A stretch of DNA of 64,000 bases from CBFHWY01 sp965659675 (GCA_965659675.1 CBFHWY010000003.1:10482-74481); one strand, 5' to 3'. Positions 50,727-60,643 are shown, counted from the stretch's first letter. Program-made: numbers and translations. Notes: generated by a model from the sequence alone, not told the origin.

Positions 50727-51269
50727 ATGAGACAAACGATCATTCTCACTCTATTCCTCTTGCCTCAGCTCATTTTTGCACAGACACTTTACAAAACTCA
50801 GAAAGCCTCGGTAGCGTTTAAATCGGAAGCTCCTCTTGAAATTATTAAGGCTGAGTCAAATAAACTTGTTGAACTCATTAACCTCGACAAAAAGACCTTT
50901 GCCTTTCAGGTCGCTCCCATCAGCTTTAGAGGTTTTAATTCTGAGTTACAGCGAGAACACTTCAATGAAAACTATATGGAGAGCACAAAGTATCCAAAGA
51001 TCAAATTCTCCGGGAAGATACAGGGAGATGATGATCTAACAAGACCCGGAGTATACAAGCTCAGCGTTAAGGGAACACTCGATTTACACGGCGTGGAAAA
51101 AGAAAAAGAGATCAAGGGCATCCTTACTGTTTCTGAAGGAAAAGCCGAAGTCAGAAGCAGGTTTGAAGTTCCTCTGGAGGATCATAACATCAAGATCCCT
51201 AAGATCGTTGATCAAAAGATTGCTGAGGTCATCACCTGCGATGTGAAAGCCACGATGGTGCCCAAATGA
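50727..51269 (+). CDS. YceI-family periplasmic lipid-binding protein
   Basis: 180 residues with signal peptide RQTIILTLFLLPQLIFAQ. The lipocalin-like YceI fold is shown by VAFKSEAPLEIIKAES, FQVAPISFRGFNSELQREHFNENYMES, YPKIKFSGKI and GTLDLHGVEKEKEI. The family binds isoprenoid or other lipid ligands. It converges end to end with the TauE gene. Confidence 0.87.
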   Translation: MRQTIILTLFLLPQLIFAQTLYKTQKASVAFKSEAPLEIIKAESNKLVELINLDKKTFAFQVAPISFRGFNSELQREHFNENYMESTKYPKIKFSGKIQGDDDLTRPGVYKLSVKGTLDLHGVEKEKEIKGILTVSEGKAEVRSRFEVPLEDHNIKIPKIVDQKIAEVITCDVKATMVPK

Positions 51270-52037
51270 TCAAAGAATATTCAGCATGGTTAGCGAACCC
51301 ATGATGATCATAAAAACACCTACAAGCCATTGAATGAGCTTAAGTGTGATCTTCTTCATGAATCTTTTTCCCAGCATGGCGCCCAGGAATGCAGCTAGAA
51401 CCGCGGTGGCGATCATCCTTGCATTTTCAAATATAAAATCAGAACCTAAGGATTGCGTATAGACAGGGATTCTGGCAAGATCAACACATAGTGCGATGGC
51501 AATACCAGTGGCAATGAAAGACTCCTTGCTGAGGCCTGACTTCACCAGAAAAGCACTCCGAAGTGCTCCCTGGTGACCCGACAAACCACCAAAAAAACCA
51601 CTCAAGATTCCACCGCTGATCAGAAATGCGACACTTGCCCCTTTAAAACTGAGTTTTGGTAATAACTCCAGAACTGCGAAGAAAACGATAAGAAGCCCAA
51701 TGAAAAACTTGATCCCAGTAACTAGCCCGATCAATGGGAGCTTCAGATCAAGATCAAAGCCGGCGAGGTAATGCAGCAATTTCGCTCCGCCAAGAGCACC
51801 TATGATCGCGGCTCCTCCAAACACCAGCACGTATCTCCACTTTAAGTGATTTCCGATCAACACGCTCTTAAACAGATTATTCAGCAAATGCACAATTGCA
51901 GTGGCAAGGATGGCGCTTTCAACGGGCAAAAACAGTAGGAAGAACGGCGTTAGAATGGTTCCCAATCCAAAACCAGAAAAGAATGTCAAAAGAGAGGCCA
52001 TCAACGCAACAAGTGCTATGAGGACCAGATCCATCAT
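51270..52037 (-). CDS. TauE/SafE-family membrane permease
   Basis: 255 residues with about eight membrane helices. A first repeat starts FFSGFGLGTILTPFFLLFLP, the second has GGILSGFFGGLSGHQGALRSAFLVKSG. The family exports sulfite, sulfoacetate or similar anions; substrate undetermined. It overlaps the TerC-type gene by four bases (ATGA). Confidence 0.87.
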   Translation of the reverse strand: MMDLVLIALVALMASLLTFFSGFGLGTILTPFFLLFLPVESAILATAIVHLLNNLFKSVLIGNHLKWRYVLVFGGAAIIGALGGAKLLHYLAGFDLDLKLPLIGLVTGIKFFIGLLIVFFAVLELLPKLSFKGASVAFLISGGILSGFFGGLSGHQGALRSAFLVKSGLSKESFIATGIAIALCVDLARIPVYTQSLGSDFIFENARMIATAVLAAFLGAMLGKRFMKKITLKLIQWLVGVFMIIMGSLTMLNIL

Positions 52038-52780
52038 TCGCTCTTCTGCTTCAATTCTCGCAACTCCTTTCGCTTGGCCGCTCTTCGCATATTGAGAAAC
52101 TCCACAGCCAATGAGAAGAACACCGCAAAATAGATATAGCCCTTGGGCACCTCTCTGTGAAGGGCATCAACAATAAGCATGAAACCAATGAGAATCAGAA
52201 ATGACAGGGCCAAAATTTCTAAAGAAGGATGTTTTGAGATAAACCTGGAGATCGGTTCCGAAGAGATCATCATGACTATTACCGCAACAACAACAGCCGC
52301 GATCATGACCACGATCTGGTCGGACAAACCGATCGCCGTGAGAATAGAATCAAATGAAAAGATCACATCCATGAGCAGGACCTGAAAAATGACTCCTGCC
52401 ACACTAACGGTTCTCACTTTCACCTGCTCCTCTTCTTCATCGCCTTCAACTTTCAATCGGATCTCAGAAGTACTTTTTGCAAGCAAAAACAGACCGCCAA
52501 AAAAGAGAATGAGATCTCGTCCACTTATATCATATTCGAATACCGTAAAGAGAGGAGTTTGAAAGACATCAATGAGCCAAGCAAGGCCAATCAACAGAGC
52601 GATACGCATAACAAGCGCCATACTCAATCCAATACTTCTCGCCCTTCCCTGCTTGTCTTCAGGCAGTTTATTTGTGACGACAGAAACAAAAATGATATTA
52701 TCTATCCCAAGGACGATCTCCAGAAGGGTAAGCGTCAGAAAAGCGATCCAGGCTTCAGGAGAAGTGAGTAGCTCCATCAT
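52034..52780 (-). CDS. TerC-family integral membrane protein
   Basis: 248 residues, about seven helices. The conserved acidic stretch ETLLEIVLGIDNIIF of TerC is present as LTLLEIVLGIDNIIFV, with a second in MDVIFSFDSILTAIGLSDQ. Family members (Alx, MeeF types) act in manganese export or metallation of secreted proteins. A charged loop (EGDEEEEQVKV) separates the halves. Overlaps both neighbours by four bases, so TerC, TauE and EbfC are one transcription unit. Confidence 0.9.
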   Translation of the reverse strand: MMELLTSPEAWIAFLTLTLLEIVLGIDNIIFVSVVTNKLPEDKQGRARSIGLSMALVMRIALLIGLAWLIDVFQTPLFTVFEYDISGRDLILFFGGLFLLAKSTSEIRLKVEGDEEEEQVKVRTVSVAGVIFQVLLMDVIFSFDSILTAIGLSDQIVVMIAAVVVAVIVMMISSEPISRFISKHPSLEILALSFLILIGFMLIVDALHREVPKGYIYFAVFFSLAVEFLNMRRAAKRKELRELKQKSE

Positions 52781-53100
52781 TTACCAAACATTTTTCCAAG
52801 CCCAGGGATATTCGGCATAGCATCTTTTGCAAGCGCTCCCATTTCTGCCTCATTAACGGAATTCGCCTTTTGTATAGCATCAGAAACAGCCACTGAAATA
52901 AGGTCTTCAAGCTCTTCTTTTTGGAGCTCCGATGGCTCAACATTGAGCTTCACATCTTTTAATTCGCGGTTTCCGCTCATCATTACCTCAACTTTTCCAT
53001 CTGCGGCACTGCCTTTTACCTCAATCAGTGAAAGCCTCTGCTTTACTTCCTCTGCCTTGGCTTGCGCTTCCTGTAGCTTTTTACTTAGATCACCAAACAT
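52777..53100 (-). CDS. YbaB/EbfC nucleoid-associated protein
   Basis: 107 residues. Helical ends around a three-stranded core (GKVEVMMSGNRELKDVKLN) match EbfC, a homodimeric DNA-binding protein. The start is MFGDLSKKLQEAQ. It follows mutB by one base. Confidence 0.9.
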   Translation of the reverse strand: MFGDLSKKLQEAQAKAEEVKQRLSLIEVKGSAADGKVEVMMSGNRELKDVKLNVEPSELQKEELEDLISVAVSDAIQKANSVNEAEMGALAKDAMPNIPGLGKMFGK

Positions 53101-53101
53101 A

Positions 53102-55225
53102 TCAGCCCTCGTAACTTTCGATCAACAAATTTAAAATTTCAATTGCGGCTTCTGGGATTCTGGTACCTGGACCAAAAACTCCGATAACACCCAGATCGTA
53201 AAGGAATTGATAATCTTGCTTCGGAATCACACCTCCTGCAATCACCAAAATATCTTCCCGACCATATGCTTTGAGCTCGTCGATCACCGATGGAATCAGA
53301 GTCTTATGCCCGGCTGCGAGTGAGCTTACCCCGAAAAGGTGAACATCGTTCTCAACTGCCAATTTTGCTGCTTCCCCAGGAGTCTGAAAAAGTGGTCCTA
53401 TATCCACATCAAAACCAATATCTGCAAATGAGGTTGCGATCACTTTAGCTCCGCGATCATGTCCATCCTGACCCATTTTTGCGATCATGATTCGGGGCCT
53501 TCTGCCACTTGTCTTCTCAAACTTGTCGGCCAGATCCCTAGCCTCTTTAAAGTGTTCATTTCCCATTGATGCTGATGAATATATACCACTAATTGATCGA
53601 ATCACTGCCTGATAACGCCCAAATACTTTCTCCATAGCAGAGGATATTTCGCCCAAACTCGCTCTGAGTCGAGCCGCTTCAACCGCTGCTTCGAGCAGGT
53701 TTCCTTTACCGCTCTTCGCTATTTCTGTAATTCTCCCAAGGGCGGCATCCACCTTTTGCTGATCCCTTTCCGCACGTAATTTCTGCAGACGCTTGATCTG
53801 CTGCTCTCGCACTCGCGCATTATCTACTTCAAGAATATCAAGATCCTCTTCACTTTCTGGAAGAAAACGATTCACTCCGACGATCACATCCTGTCCACTG
53901 TCAATTCTGGCCTGCCTTCTTGCGGCAGCCTCCTCAATTCTCATTTTAGGCAAGCCAGTATCTATGGCTTTTGCCATTCCGCCCAATTCTTCAATTTCCT
54001 CGATATGTTCCCAGGCTTTTTTGATCAACTGGTCGGTGAGGTATTCCACATAATGAGAACCTGCCCATGGGTCTACGGCATCAGTAATCCGCGCTTCCTT
54101 CTGAAGGTAGATCTGCGTGTTACGGGCTATGCGGGCTGAAGAATCTGTTGGCAAGGCGATCGCTTCATCAAGAGAGTTTGTATGCAGGCTCTGCGTTCCT
54201 CCGAAAACAGCAGCCATTGCCTCTACACATGTCCTGGTGACATTATTATACGGATCTTGCTCTGTCAAAGACCAACCGGAAGTTTGAGAATGTGTCCTTA
54301 AAGCCATGGATTTTGGGTTCTTCGGATCAAATTGCTTGATCATCTTGGCCCATAACACTCTGGCAGCACGCATTTTGGCGATCTCCATGAAGTGATTCAT
54401 TCCAATTCCCCAGAAGAAAGAAATTCTTGGTGCAAATTCATCAACCTTCAATCCGGCAGCTATTCCCGCTTTTACGTATTGCAGACCATCGGCGAGCGTG
54501 TAGGCCAACTCAATATCGGCTGGTGCTCCCGCCTCATGCATATGATATCCGGAGACCGAAATCGAATTGAACTTCGGCATGTATTTCGAAGTGTATTCGA
54601 AGATGTCTGATATGATCTTCATCGAAGGTAGTGGCGGATAGATATAGGTGTTCCGGACCATGAACTCCTTGAGGATATCATTCTGTATGGTTCCACTGAG
54701 CTTCTCTTTGGGAACCCCCTGTTCTTCACCAGCTACAATGTAAAATGCCATGACAGGAATCACTGCCCCGTTCATCGTCATCGAAACAGACATTTTATCC
54801 AGGGGGATCTGATCAAACAGGATCTCCATATCGAGAATGCTGTCTACAGCCACTCCAGCTTTTCCAACATCTCCTAACACCCTTTCATGATCGCTATCAT
54901 AACCTCTGTGAGTGGCCAGGTCAAAGGCAATGGACAGCCCTTTTTGACCTGCCTCCAGGTTCCTGCGATAGAAGGCGTTCGATTCTTCAGCAGTTGAAAA
55001 TCCGGCATATTGCCTGATGGTCCAGGGACGAGACGCGTACATGGAAGAATAAGGCCCTCGCAAGTAGGGTGGCACACCTGCGCCAAACTTCAAGTGTTCA
55101 AAATCAACCGCCTCGTATTGATTTCGCAGGGGGATCTTCTCCCCGGTTTCCCAGCTTTCGTACCGCTTGCTGCGTTGGACATCTTTGCGATCAAAATTCT
55201 TTTTGGAAAAGTCGATTCTAGCCAT
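53102..55225 (-). CDS. mutB: Methylmalonyl-CoA mutase large subunit
   Basis: 707 residues from the ATG at 55225. The N-terminal TIM barrel has RPWTIRQYAGFSTAEESNAFYRRNL and SVSISGYHMHEAGA-like text (SISVSGYHMHEAGAPAD); the C-terminal cobalamin domain has GQDGHDRGAK with His589 as the lower axial ligand of B12. It converts (R)-methylmalonyl-CoA and succinyl-CoA. It overlaps the small-subunit gene by eight bases; the two chains form a heterodimer. Confidence 0.97.
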   Translation of the reverse strand: MARIDFSKKNFDRKDVQRSKRYESWETGEKIPLRNQYEAVDFEHLKFGAGVPPYLRGPYSSMYASRPWTIRQYAGFSTAEESNAFYRRNLEAGQKGLSIAFDLATHRGYDSDHERVLGDVGKAGVAVDSILDMEILFDQIPLDKMSVSMTMNGAVIPVMAFYIVAGEEQGVPKEKLSGTIQNDILKEFMVRNTYIYPPLPSMKIISDIFEYTSKYMPKFNSISVSGYHMHEAGAPADIELAYTLADGLQYVKAGIAAGLKVDEFAPRISFFWGIGMNHFMEIAKMRAARVLWAKMIKQFDPKNPKSMALRTHSQTSGWSLTEQDPYNNVTRTCVEAMAAVFGGTQSLHTNSLDEAIALPTDSSARIARNTQIYLQKEARITDAVDPWAGSHYVEYLTDQLIKKAWEHIEEIEELGGMAKAIDTGLPKMRIEEAAARRQARIDSGQDVIVGVNRFLPESEEDLDILEVDNARVREQQIKRLQKLRAERDQQKVDAALGRITEIAKSGKGNLLEAAVEAARLRASLGEISSAMEKVFGRYQAVIRSISGIYSSASMGNEHFKEARDLADKFEKTSGRRPRIMIAKMGQDGHDRGAKVIATSFADIGFDVDIGPLFQTPGEAAKLAVENDVHLFGVSSLAAGHKTLIPSVIDELKAYGREDILVIAGGVIPKQDYQFLYDLGVIGVFGPGTRIPEAAIEILNLLIESYEG

Positions 55226-56540
55226 TTTCTCTTTGCTTTTCAATTCCAGAACCTAGTCGTTCATATGACTCTTCAATTTTAGTCGGCAATTGCTCGTCCC
55301 TATTTGGATAGAGGTTGAGGCCAAGCACAGAAAGCTCTCCAGATTCAAGCAGGTCTTTTTGTGCTTTGTGGTCTGCTTCGATCATGTTCTGAATCGCCCC
55401 ACTCTTACATGCCGCCATAAAGCCTCCCAGTGATTCTATGGATTGAAATTTGGTCCAGGCTTTAGCTTCCAGCTGCAAACAAATGTTTTCAATGAAATAC
55501 GATCCGCCAACCGGATCCATGGCCTTATTCATAAAGGACTCCTCCGCAAGCATTTGATGTTGCATTCTGGAGAGATGAGACGCAAAATGATGATCTCCTT
55601 TTAAGCTAATATCAAAGGGCAAGATCGAAACGGCATTCGCACCGCCTATGACCGCCGACATGGCTTCCGTGCAACTGCGGAGTAAGTTGTTGTGTCGATC
55701 ATATGAGGCAAAATTCCACATCCCGGTTCTGGCATGAATGAAGAATTCCCCTCCGAATCCATAGGCGCTAGCCACAGCATGAACAAGGGTTCTGAATGAT
55801 CTGACCTTAGCCAGTTCAAGAAAATAGTTGACTCCAAGTCCAATACTAAAATTGATCTTTCCGGCTTCAACCTCTGCCTCATCTAATTGCCCAAGATACT
55901 CATTGAACATAGCCAGACCTATGGCCATTTCAGTAGATGCATATGCTCCTTTATCATGCAGCATTGCCGTATCTACTTCGACCCATTGAAACTTGCTTAA
56001 TGTCGATGATCTCAGTTTAGAGATAAAGGCCATATCCTCTCGCTCAGATCTATAGAAATTACCTGTTTTGAGAAGCATATTTAGAGGATCGTAGTTCCAT
56101 GAACCCTCAATATCCTTTTGCTGAGACCATGACTCAAAAGCTTCGAGCCCCCCATCCTGAAGCCAGGCATCAAGCTTCAGATCAGTTCGAATATACGCCG
56201 GGTTAACTCCTTTCAACGCCGTTTTCATTTGCTCATCTGACTCAAGTCCAGCCAGCTCCAGGTCATTTACTCCTTCATTAAGTGCATGAAGAATTCTTTT
56301 GTTGGTGTTTCCTTTTGGATCGAAACAAAAGGCTTGACGAACGAACCAATCTCCTCGATCCCTGAAACTGTAGCTGCTTTTTCTCAGATCACTTGGATCT
56401 GAAAATGGATCGACGTCCAGGTCCTGCCAATTCTTGTGAAGCTCCTGCGGCTTCTTCCCTTTGAGGTCGGTCTCGATCTTCTGAAGCCAGTCCTCTTTGC
56501 TTAGCGCATCAAATTCCGCAAAAAACAAATCATTTCCCAT
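55218..56540 (-). CDS. mutA: Methylmalonyl-CoA mutase small subunit
   Basis: 440 residues from the ATG at 56540 (MGNDLFFAEFDALSKEDW); an in-frame extension to 56633 reaches the riboswitch promoter and is rejected. It resembles the barrel of the large subunit (GGEFFIHARTGMWNFASYDRHNNLLRSCTEAMSAVIGGANAV) but lacks the cobalamin domain with DxHxxG, the usual case for this non-catalytic chain. Confidence 0.93.
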   Translation of the reverse strand: MGNDLFFAEFDALSKEDWLQKIETDLKGKKPQELHKNWQDLDVDPFSDPSDLRKSSYSFRDRGDWFVRQAFCFDPKGNTNKRILHALNEGVNDLELAGLESDEQMKTALKGVNPAYIRTDLKLDAWLQDGGLEAFESWSQQKDIEGSWNYDPLNMLLKTGNFYRSEREDMAFISKLRSSTLSKFQWVEVDTAMLHDKGAYASTEMAIGLAMFNEYLGQLDEAEVEAGKINFSIGLGVNYFLELAKVRSFRTLVHAVASAYGFGGEFFIHARTGMWNFASYDRHNNLLRSCTEAMSAVIGGANAVSILPFDISLKGDHHFASHLSRMQHQMLAEESFMNKAMDPVGGSYFIENICLQLEAKAWTKFQSIESLGGFMAACKSGAIQNMIEADHKAQKDLLESGELSVLGLNLYPNRDEQLPTKIEESYERLGSGIEKQRENG

Positions 56541-56621
56541 TAGGGCAAATTTAGGAAAAGCCTCATGCTGTGCCGAAGTGGCTTTTATAATCTGAATTAA
56601 AACAATCAGCGCAGATAATTG

Positions 56622-56629
56622 TATCTTTG
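56622..56629 (+). promoter_or_regulatory. -7 promoter box of the TPP-riboswitch transcript
   Basis: TATCTTTG matches TAnnTTTG and ends four bases before P1 of the riboswitch. Confidence 0.6.
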
Positions 56630-56633
56630 ACAT

Positions 56634-56726
56634 ATCTCATTGGGGTGCCATAAAGGCTGAGATCATACCCATTCTCCTCATCAAAGGAGAGGAACCTGAT
56701 CCGGGTAATGCCGGCGTAGGAAAGAT
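56634..56726 (+). ncRNA. TPP (thiamine diphosphate) riboswitch
   Basis: The conserved core is complete and in order: GGGGTGCC, GGCTGAGATCATACCC, a hairpin TTCTCCTC-ATC-AAAGGAGAGGAA, then ACCTGATCCGGGTAATGCCG and GCGTAGGAAAG; P1 can form by ATCT/AGAT. It lies about 50 bases before the start of the TonB receptor gene, so thiamine should repress receptor synthesis. The short gap suggests control of translation start; no clear terminator hairpin is seen. Confidence 0.95.
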
Positions 56727-56779
56727 TATTAACACAAGGAAACAATTGCCCCATTTGTTTCTCAAAACACTTGAGAACA

Positions 56780-59215
56780 ATGAGAATTATAGTACTTGGA
56801 CTTTTCATTTTAAGTCAAATTCATTTGCAAGCGCAGGTCGTGCTGACGGGAAAAGTGATGAATGAAGACGGCAAGGCTCTGATCGGAGCGAGCGTTTTTG
56901 AAGCAAATTCATACAGAGGAACCACCACTGACCTTAGCGGAAACTTTTCATTAAAATTCAAAAAAGGTCAAACGGAGATCATCTGTCGTTTTGTAGGCTT
57001 TCAGGAAAAAAGCCTGAACCTGAGCTTAGTGGCTGATACAAGTATTGAGATCAACTTATTGCGCGAAAGTCAGGAAATGGGAGTTTACACGGTGGAAGCA
57101 TTGAGAAGCGATGACAAAACCCCCATGGCTGTGGAGAATATCAGTAAGGAAGAGCTCAATAGAAATAACATAGGTCAGGACCTGCCAATTCTCCTCAACT
57201 TCAGTCCTTCTATTGTGACTACATCAGACGCGGGTGCTGGTGTGGGCTATACTGGATTGAGGATCAGAGGAAGTGATGCAACCCGCGTGAATGTTACCAT
57301 AAACGGTATTCCGATCAATGATTCAGAATCACAAGGTGTTTTTTGGGTGAATATGCCAGATCTTGCATCATCGGTAGATAATATTCAAATTCAAAGAGGT
57401 GTTGGCGCCTCAACAAATGGTGCAGGTGCTTTTGGAGCGAGTATCAACATGATGACCGATCAAATAAGTGATGAAGCTTACGCTGAATTCAATAATTCTT
57501 ACGGCTCATTCAATACAAGAAAGCATACCCTGGAGTTTGGTTCTGGACAGATAGGCGATCATTGGAATTTTCAGGGAAGACTCTCTGAGATCACTTCCGA
57601 TGGCTACATCGATCGTGCCAGCTCAGACCTTAGAAGCTACTACCTCAGCGCCTCTTACAAGGATGAAAAAACCAGCCTAAAGGCTATACATTTTGCTGGT
57701 AAAGAACGTACATATCAGGCGTGGTGGGGAACTCCAGAAGGACGCATAAACAGAGACGTAGAGGAGATGAATCGTCATGCTGATTTTGAAGGCTACAGTC
57801 AGAAGCAAAGAGAAAACCTCTTGAATTCTGGACGTACTTTCAACTACTATCTCTATCAAAATGAGGTAGACGACTACGGACAGGATCATTATCAGCTGCA
57901 CTTTTCCAGAGAGCTCAAGGAAAATATTCGTTTGAACCTGGCAGGACATTACACCTTTGGTGAAGGCTTTTTTGAACAGTTCAGAATAGACGATGATCTT
58001 TCAGAATATGGTTTTTCCATTGCTAGTCCGGCTTTTGGTATTCAGCCTGTAAGCACAGACCTTATAAGGAGAAGATGGCTTCGCAATCATTTTGCCGGAA
58101 TGACCTTTAGTTTGATCGCTGAATGGGAAAAGCTTAAAATTAGATGGGGAGGAGCCTATCACTACTATGACGGAGAGCATTTTGGTGAACTGGTTTGGCT
58201 AGAACAAAGCTTCGGAATCGATCACCTTGATCGCTACTACACCAATAAAGCCTACAAGAATGATGCGAATACTTTTGTAAAACTCGATTACGACCTCACT
58301 GAAAAAACACAACTCTATGTCGATCTCCAGGGTCGCTATGTAGATTACTCTGCGCTTGGGCCCGATAACGACCAGCGCTTCATCAATGTAGATACCACGA
58401 TGCTGTTCTTTAACCCGAAGCTTGGTTTGAATCAACGCATCAACAACAACTCGAGAGCATACATATCCTATGCAGTAGGACACCGTGAACCCACGAGAAA
58501 TGACTTCATTGATGCTCTGCCTGGAGTGGTACCGATTCCTGAGCAACTACATGATATTGAAGCAGGTTACGAAGGAAGAAGCAATAGATTATCCTATGCG
58601 GCCAATGCCTATTTCATGTATTACAGGAATCAGCTTGTTCTCACTGGAGAACTCAATGATGTTGGATCACCGATCAGAACCAATGTTCCTGAGAGTTACA
58701 GAGCAGGCATAGAATTGATGGGGTCCTGGAATCCGATACCTGCTTTGAAGTTAGAAGCTAATTATAGCTATTCTCAAAATAAGATCACCGAGTTTACCCA
58801 GATCCTATACGATTACACCAATGGCTTTGATATCATTGAAAATACATTCAACAATACCGATATATCTTTCAGTCCTTCTCATATTGGAATGGCTCAGCTT
58901 AGGTACTTTCCCCTGGAGAATTTGGAATTGGCATTGCTCAACAAGTATGTGGGCAGACAATATCTCGACAATACCTCTGACCTGAATAAAAGTTTGGATC
59001 CTTATATGACCAGCGACTTCAGGCTTCGATACAGTCTGGAGCCCAGGTTCATGAAGAAAATTGAATTCACTCTTTTGGTGAACAACATCTGGAACAACCT
59101 TTATGAGTCCAATGGCTATACCTATTCATACATATTTGGGGAAAGGGTCACCGAGAACTTTTATTACCCACAAGCTGGAACTAACTTTCTCGCTGGTCTG
59201 AACCTTAGGTTTTAA
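56780..59215 (+). CDS. TonB-dependent receptor, probable thiamine uptake receptor (Omr1 type)
   Basis: 811 residues with signal peptide RIIVLGLFILSQIHLQAQ. A carboxypeptidase-regulatory domain (VLTGKVMNEDGKALIGASVF) precedes the plug (GLRIRGSDATRVNVTINGIPI, NIQIQRGVGASTNGAGAFG) and a 22-strand barrel ending in LNLRF. The TPP riboswitch upstream identifies the likely substrate as thiamine or a thiamine phosphate. The ATG at 56780 is preferred to a TTG nine bases earlier. Confidence 0.93.
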   Translation: MRIIVLGLFILSQIHLQAQVVLTGKVMNEDGKALIGASVFEANSYRGTTTDLSGNFSLKFKKGQTEIICRFVGFQEKSLNLSLVADTSIEINLLRESQEMGVYTVEALRSDDKTPMAVENISKEELNRNNIGQDLPILLNFSPSIVTTSDAGAGVGYTGLRIRGSDATRVNVTINGIPINDSESQGVFWVNMPDLASSVDNIQIQRGVGASTNGAGAFGASINMMTDQISDEAYAEFNNSYGSFNTRKHTLEFGSGQIGDHWNFQGRLSEITSDGYIDRASSDLRSYYLSASYKDEKTSLKAIHFAGKERTYQAWWGTPEGRINRDVEEMNRHADFEGYSQKQRENLLNSGRTFNYYLYQNEVDDYGQDHYQLHFSRELKENIRLNLAGHYTFGEGFFEQFRIDDDLSEYGFSIASPAFGIQPVSTDLIRRRWLRNHFAGMTFSLIAEWEKLKIRWGGAYHYYDGEHFGELVWLEQSFGIDHLDRYYTNKAYKNDANTFVKLDYDLTEKTQLYVDLQGRYVDYSALGPDNDQRFINVDTTMLFFNPKLGLNQRINNNSRAYISYAVGHREPTRNDFIDALPGVVPIPEQLHDIEAGYEGRSNRLSYAANAYFMYYRNQLVLTGELNDVGSPIRTNVPESYRAGIELMGSWNPIPALKLEANYSYSQNKITEFTQILYDYTNGFDIIENTFNNTDISFSPSHIGMAQLRYFPLENLELALLNKYVGRQYLDNTSDLNKSLDPYMTSDFRLRYSLEPRFMKKIEFTLLVNNIWNNLYESNGYTYSYIFGERVTENFYYPQAGTNFLAGLNLRF

Positions 59216-59892
59216 GAGGCTCTGCCAGACATATCGATCTTGACCGTTTTGAGATCCATGCTTCTCTTTTTGGGCACAGGATTATCGCAAGCCTCACGGA
59301 TCTCTTCAAAGAAATGCATGCGTTTTTCGCGTTGATTCCAGAATGAACCCTGAAGCACTACGCCATCAAAACCCACCGAATAAGCAGAAGCTACTCGATC
59401 GGGCTTCACTCCACCAAGGGCAAACACTATATGTCTGCAGGTGACCAAAGCATGCTCCAGTTGCTTTCGATTGAAGGTCTGATTAAATTCTGTCACATTA
59501 TGCCGATCAAACACTGGCTTGAGGAAGATGTAGTCAAAGTTCTTTTTGCAGTTCATCAGGTCTTGCAAGTTGTGCATCGAAGCAGAGACTTTGAGCTTTG
59601 GTTTTAAAAGCCTGATGAGCATTAAATTGATCTTCGCCCAGAACGAAGACTTCTGTTTTCTCCCTAAATGAACTCCCCTGATCTTAAACTTCAAACAGAG
59701 TGAGTAGTGGCTGTGCAGAATGAGTTTAGAGTGATATTTCTTAGGGATCTTTTTAATGAAATCAGTCATTTTCTTCTTTGACCAATTTCGCTTTTTGATA
59801 TGATAATACGTTAAGCCCGACTCGAAGAGTTCTTCGATGACTGGTACCTCAGAATTGGATTTCTGACTACTCGATATGACAATTAACTCCAA
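59212..59892 (-). CDS. Thiamine phosphate synthase-like protein (ThiE/TenI family)
   Basis: 226 residues, TIM barrel. Recognisable pieces are LTYYHIKKRNWSKKK (for YQLRxK of ThiE), IRGVHLGRKQ (for GVHLGQ), DYIFLKPVF (for DYVGLGPIF) and FALGGVKPDRV (for IGGI). Several catalytic-site residues differ, so it may be a TenI-like or degenerate paralogue, not the main ThiE. It converges with the TonB receptor, overlapping by four bases, and overlaps the GGGPS gene by ten. Confidence 0.78.
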   Translation of the reverse strand: MELIVISSSQKSNSEVPVIEELFESGLTYYHIKKRNWSKKKMTDFIKKIPKKYHSKLILHSHYSLCLKFKIRGVHLGRKQKSSFWAKINLMLIRLLKPKLKVSASMHNLQDLMNCKKNFDYIFLKPVFDRHNVTEFNQTFNRKQLEHALVTCRHIVFALGGVKPDRVASAYSVGFDGVVLQGSFWNQREKRMHFFEEIREACDNPVPKKRSMDLKTVKIDMSGRAS

Positions 59893-60629
59893 GTTTCTTC
59901 TGGTTTCAACAGTGCTTTCAGTCCGCTTATAAAATCAGGGTCTCTTTCAAAGACATTCCCCATGACCACCATATCAGCCCCTGCATCATACGCGGTCTTC
60001 AATTTATCGAGACTATCGATTCCTCCTCCGATGATCAGCGGTACTGAAATATTTTCTTTCACGGCCCTGATCACTTCTGCATGCACCGGGTCTAGTGCTC
60101 CACTTCCGGCATCCAGGTAAACCAATTTTTTTCCCATGAGCTCACCAGCCATTGCGGTTTTTACAATGAGATCCAATTCTGATTGCGAAAGGGCCTCCGT
60201 GCCGCTCTTTTGCAAGACCGAGCTATCCACTCCCCCATCAAGTACCATATAAGCTGTCGGAACAACTTCAAGTTCGGAGTCCTGAATTTTGGGAACAGCT
60301 TCAATATGTTTTTCGATCAACCATCTGGGGTCTCTTCCGCTAAGTAGTGAAAGGTAAAGCAGAACGTCGGCGCTTTCCACTACCTGATTGGTATCTCCAG
60401 GGAATAAAACGATAGGCAGGTCACTGGCATTTCTCAGCCGTTCAACACATGCCTCGGTTTGCCCATCTTTCACAAAACTTCCGCCTACCATAAGGCTAAC
60501 AAATCCATATGCCTCAGCCTCCATTGCAAGGCGCTCAATGTTGATATCGGCACTATTCTCCGGATCGATAAGGATGGAGATCAGCTTCTCTCCACTGTTT
60601 ATTTTAGAGATAATGTGGGAATAGAACAC
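59883..60629 (-). CDS. Geranylgeranylglyceryl/heptaprenylglyceryl phosphate synthase family protein
   Basis: 248 residues, (beta/alpha)8 barrel of the PcrB/GGGPS family: ISILIDPENSADIN, VSLMVGGSFV, PIVLFPGDTNQV, VYLDAGSGALDPV and LIIGGGIDSLDKL. It links a polyprenyl chain to glycerol-1-phosphate. Bacteroidota carry such archaeal-like enzymes; product and chain length cannot be told here. It lies between the ThiE-like gene and a phosphopantetheinyl transferase on the same strand. Confidence 0.92.
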   Translation of the reverse strand: MFYSHIISKINSGEKLISILIDPENSADINIERLAMEAEAYGFVSLMVGGSFVKDGQTEACVERLRNASDLPIVLFPGDTNQVVESADVLLYLSLLSGRDPRWLIEKHIEAVPKIQDSELEVVPTAYMVLDGGVDSSVLQKSGTEALSQSELDLIVKTAMAGELMGKKLVYLDAGSGALDPVHAEVIRAVKENISVPLIIGGGIDSLDKLKTAYDAGADMVVMGNVFERDPDFISGLKALLKPEETWS

Positions 60630-60643
60630 GTAACAAGTATAAG

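Noticed and set aside
56541..56633. N-terminal extension of MutA up to 56633
   Set aside because: It would reach the promoter of the divergent riboswitch; the ATG at 56540 matches the family start.
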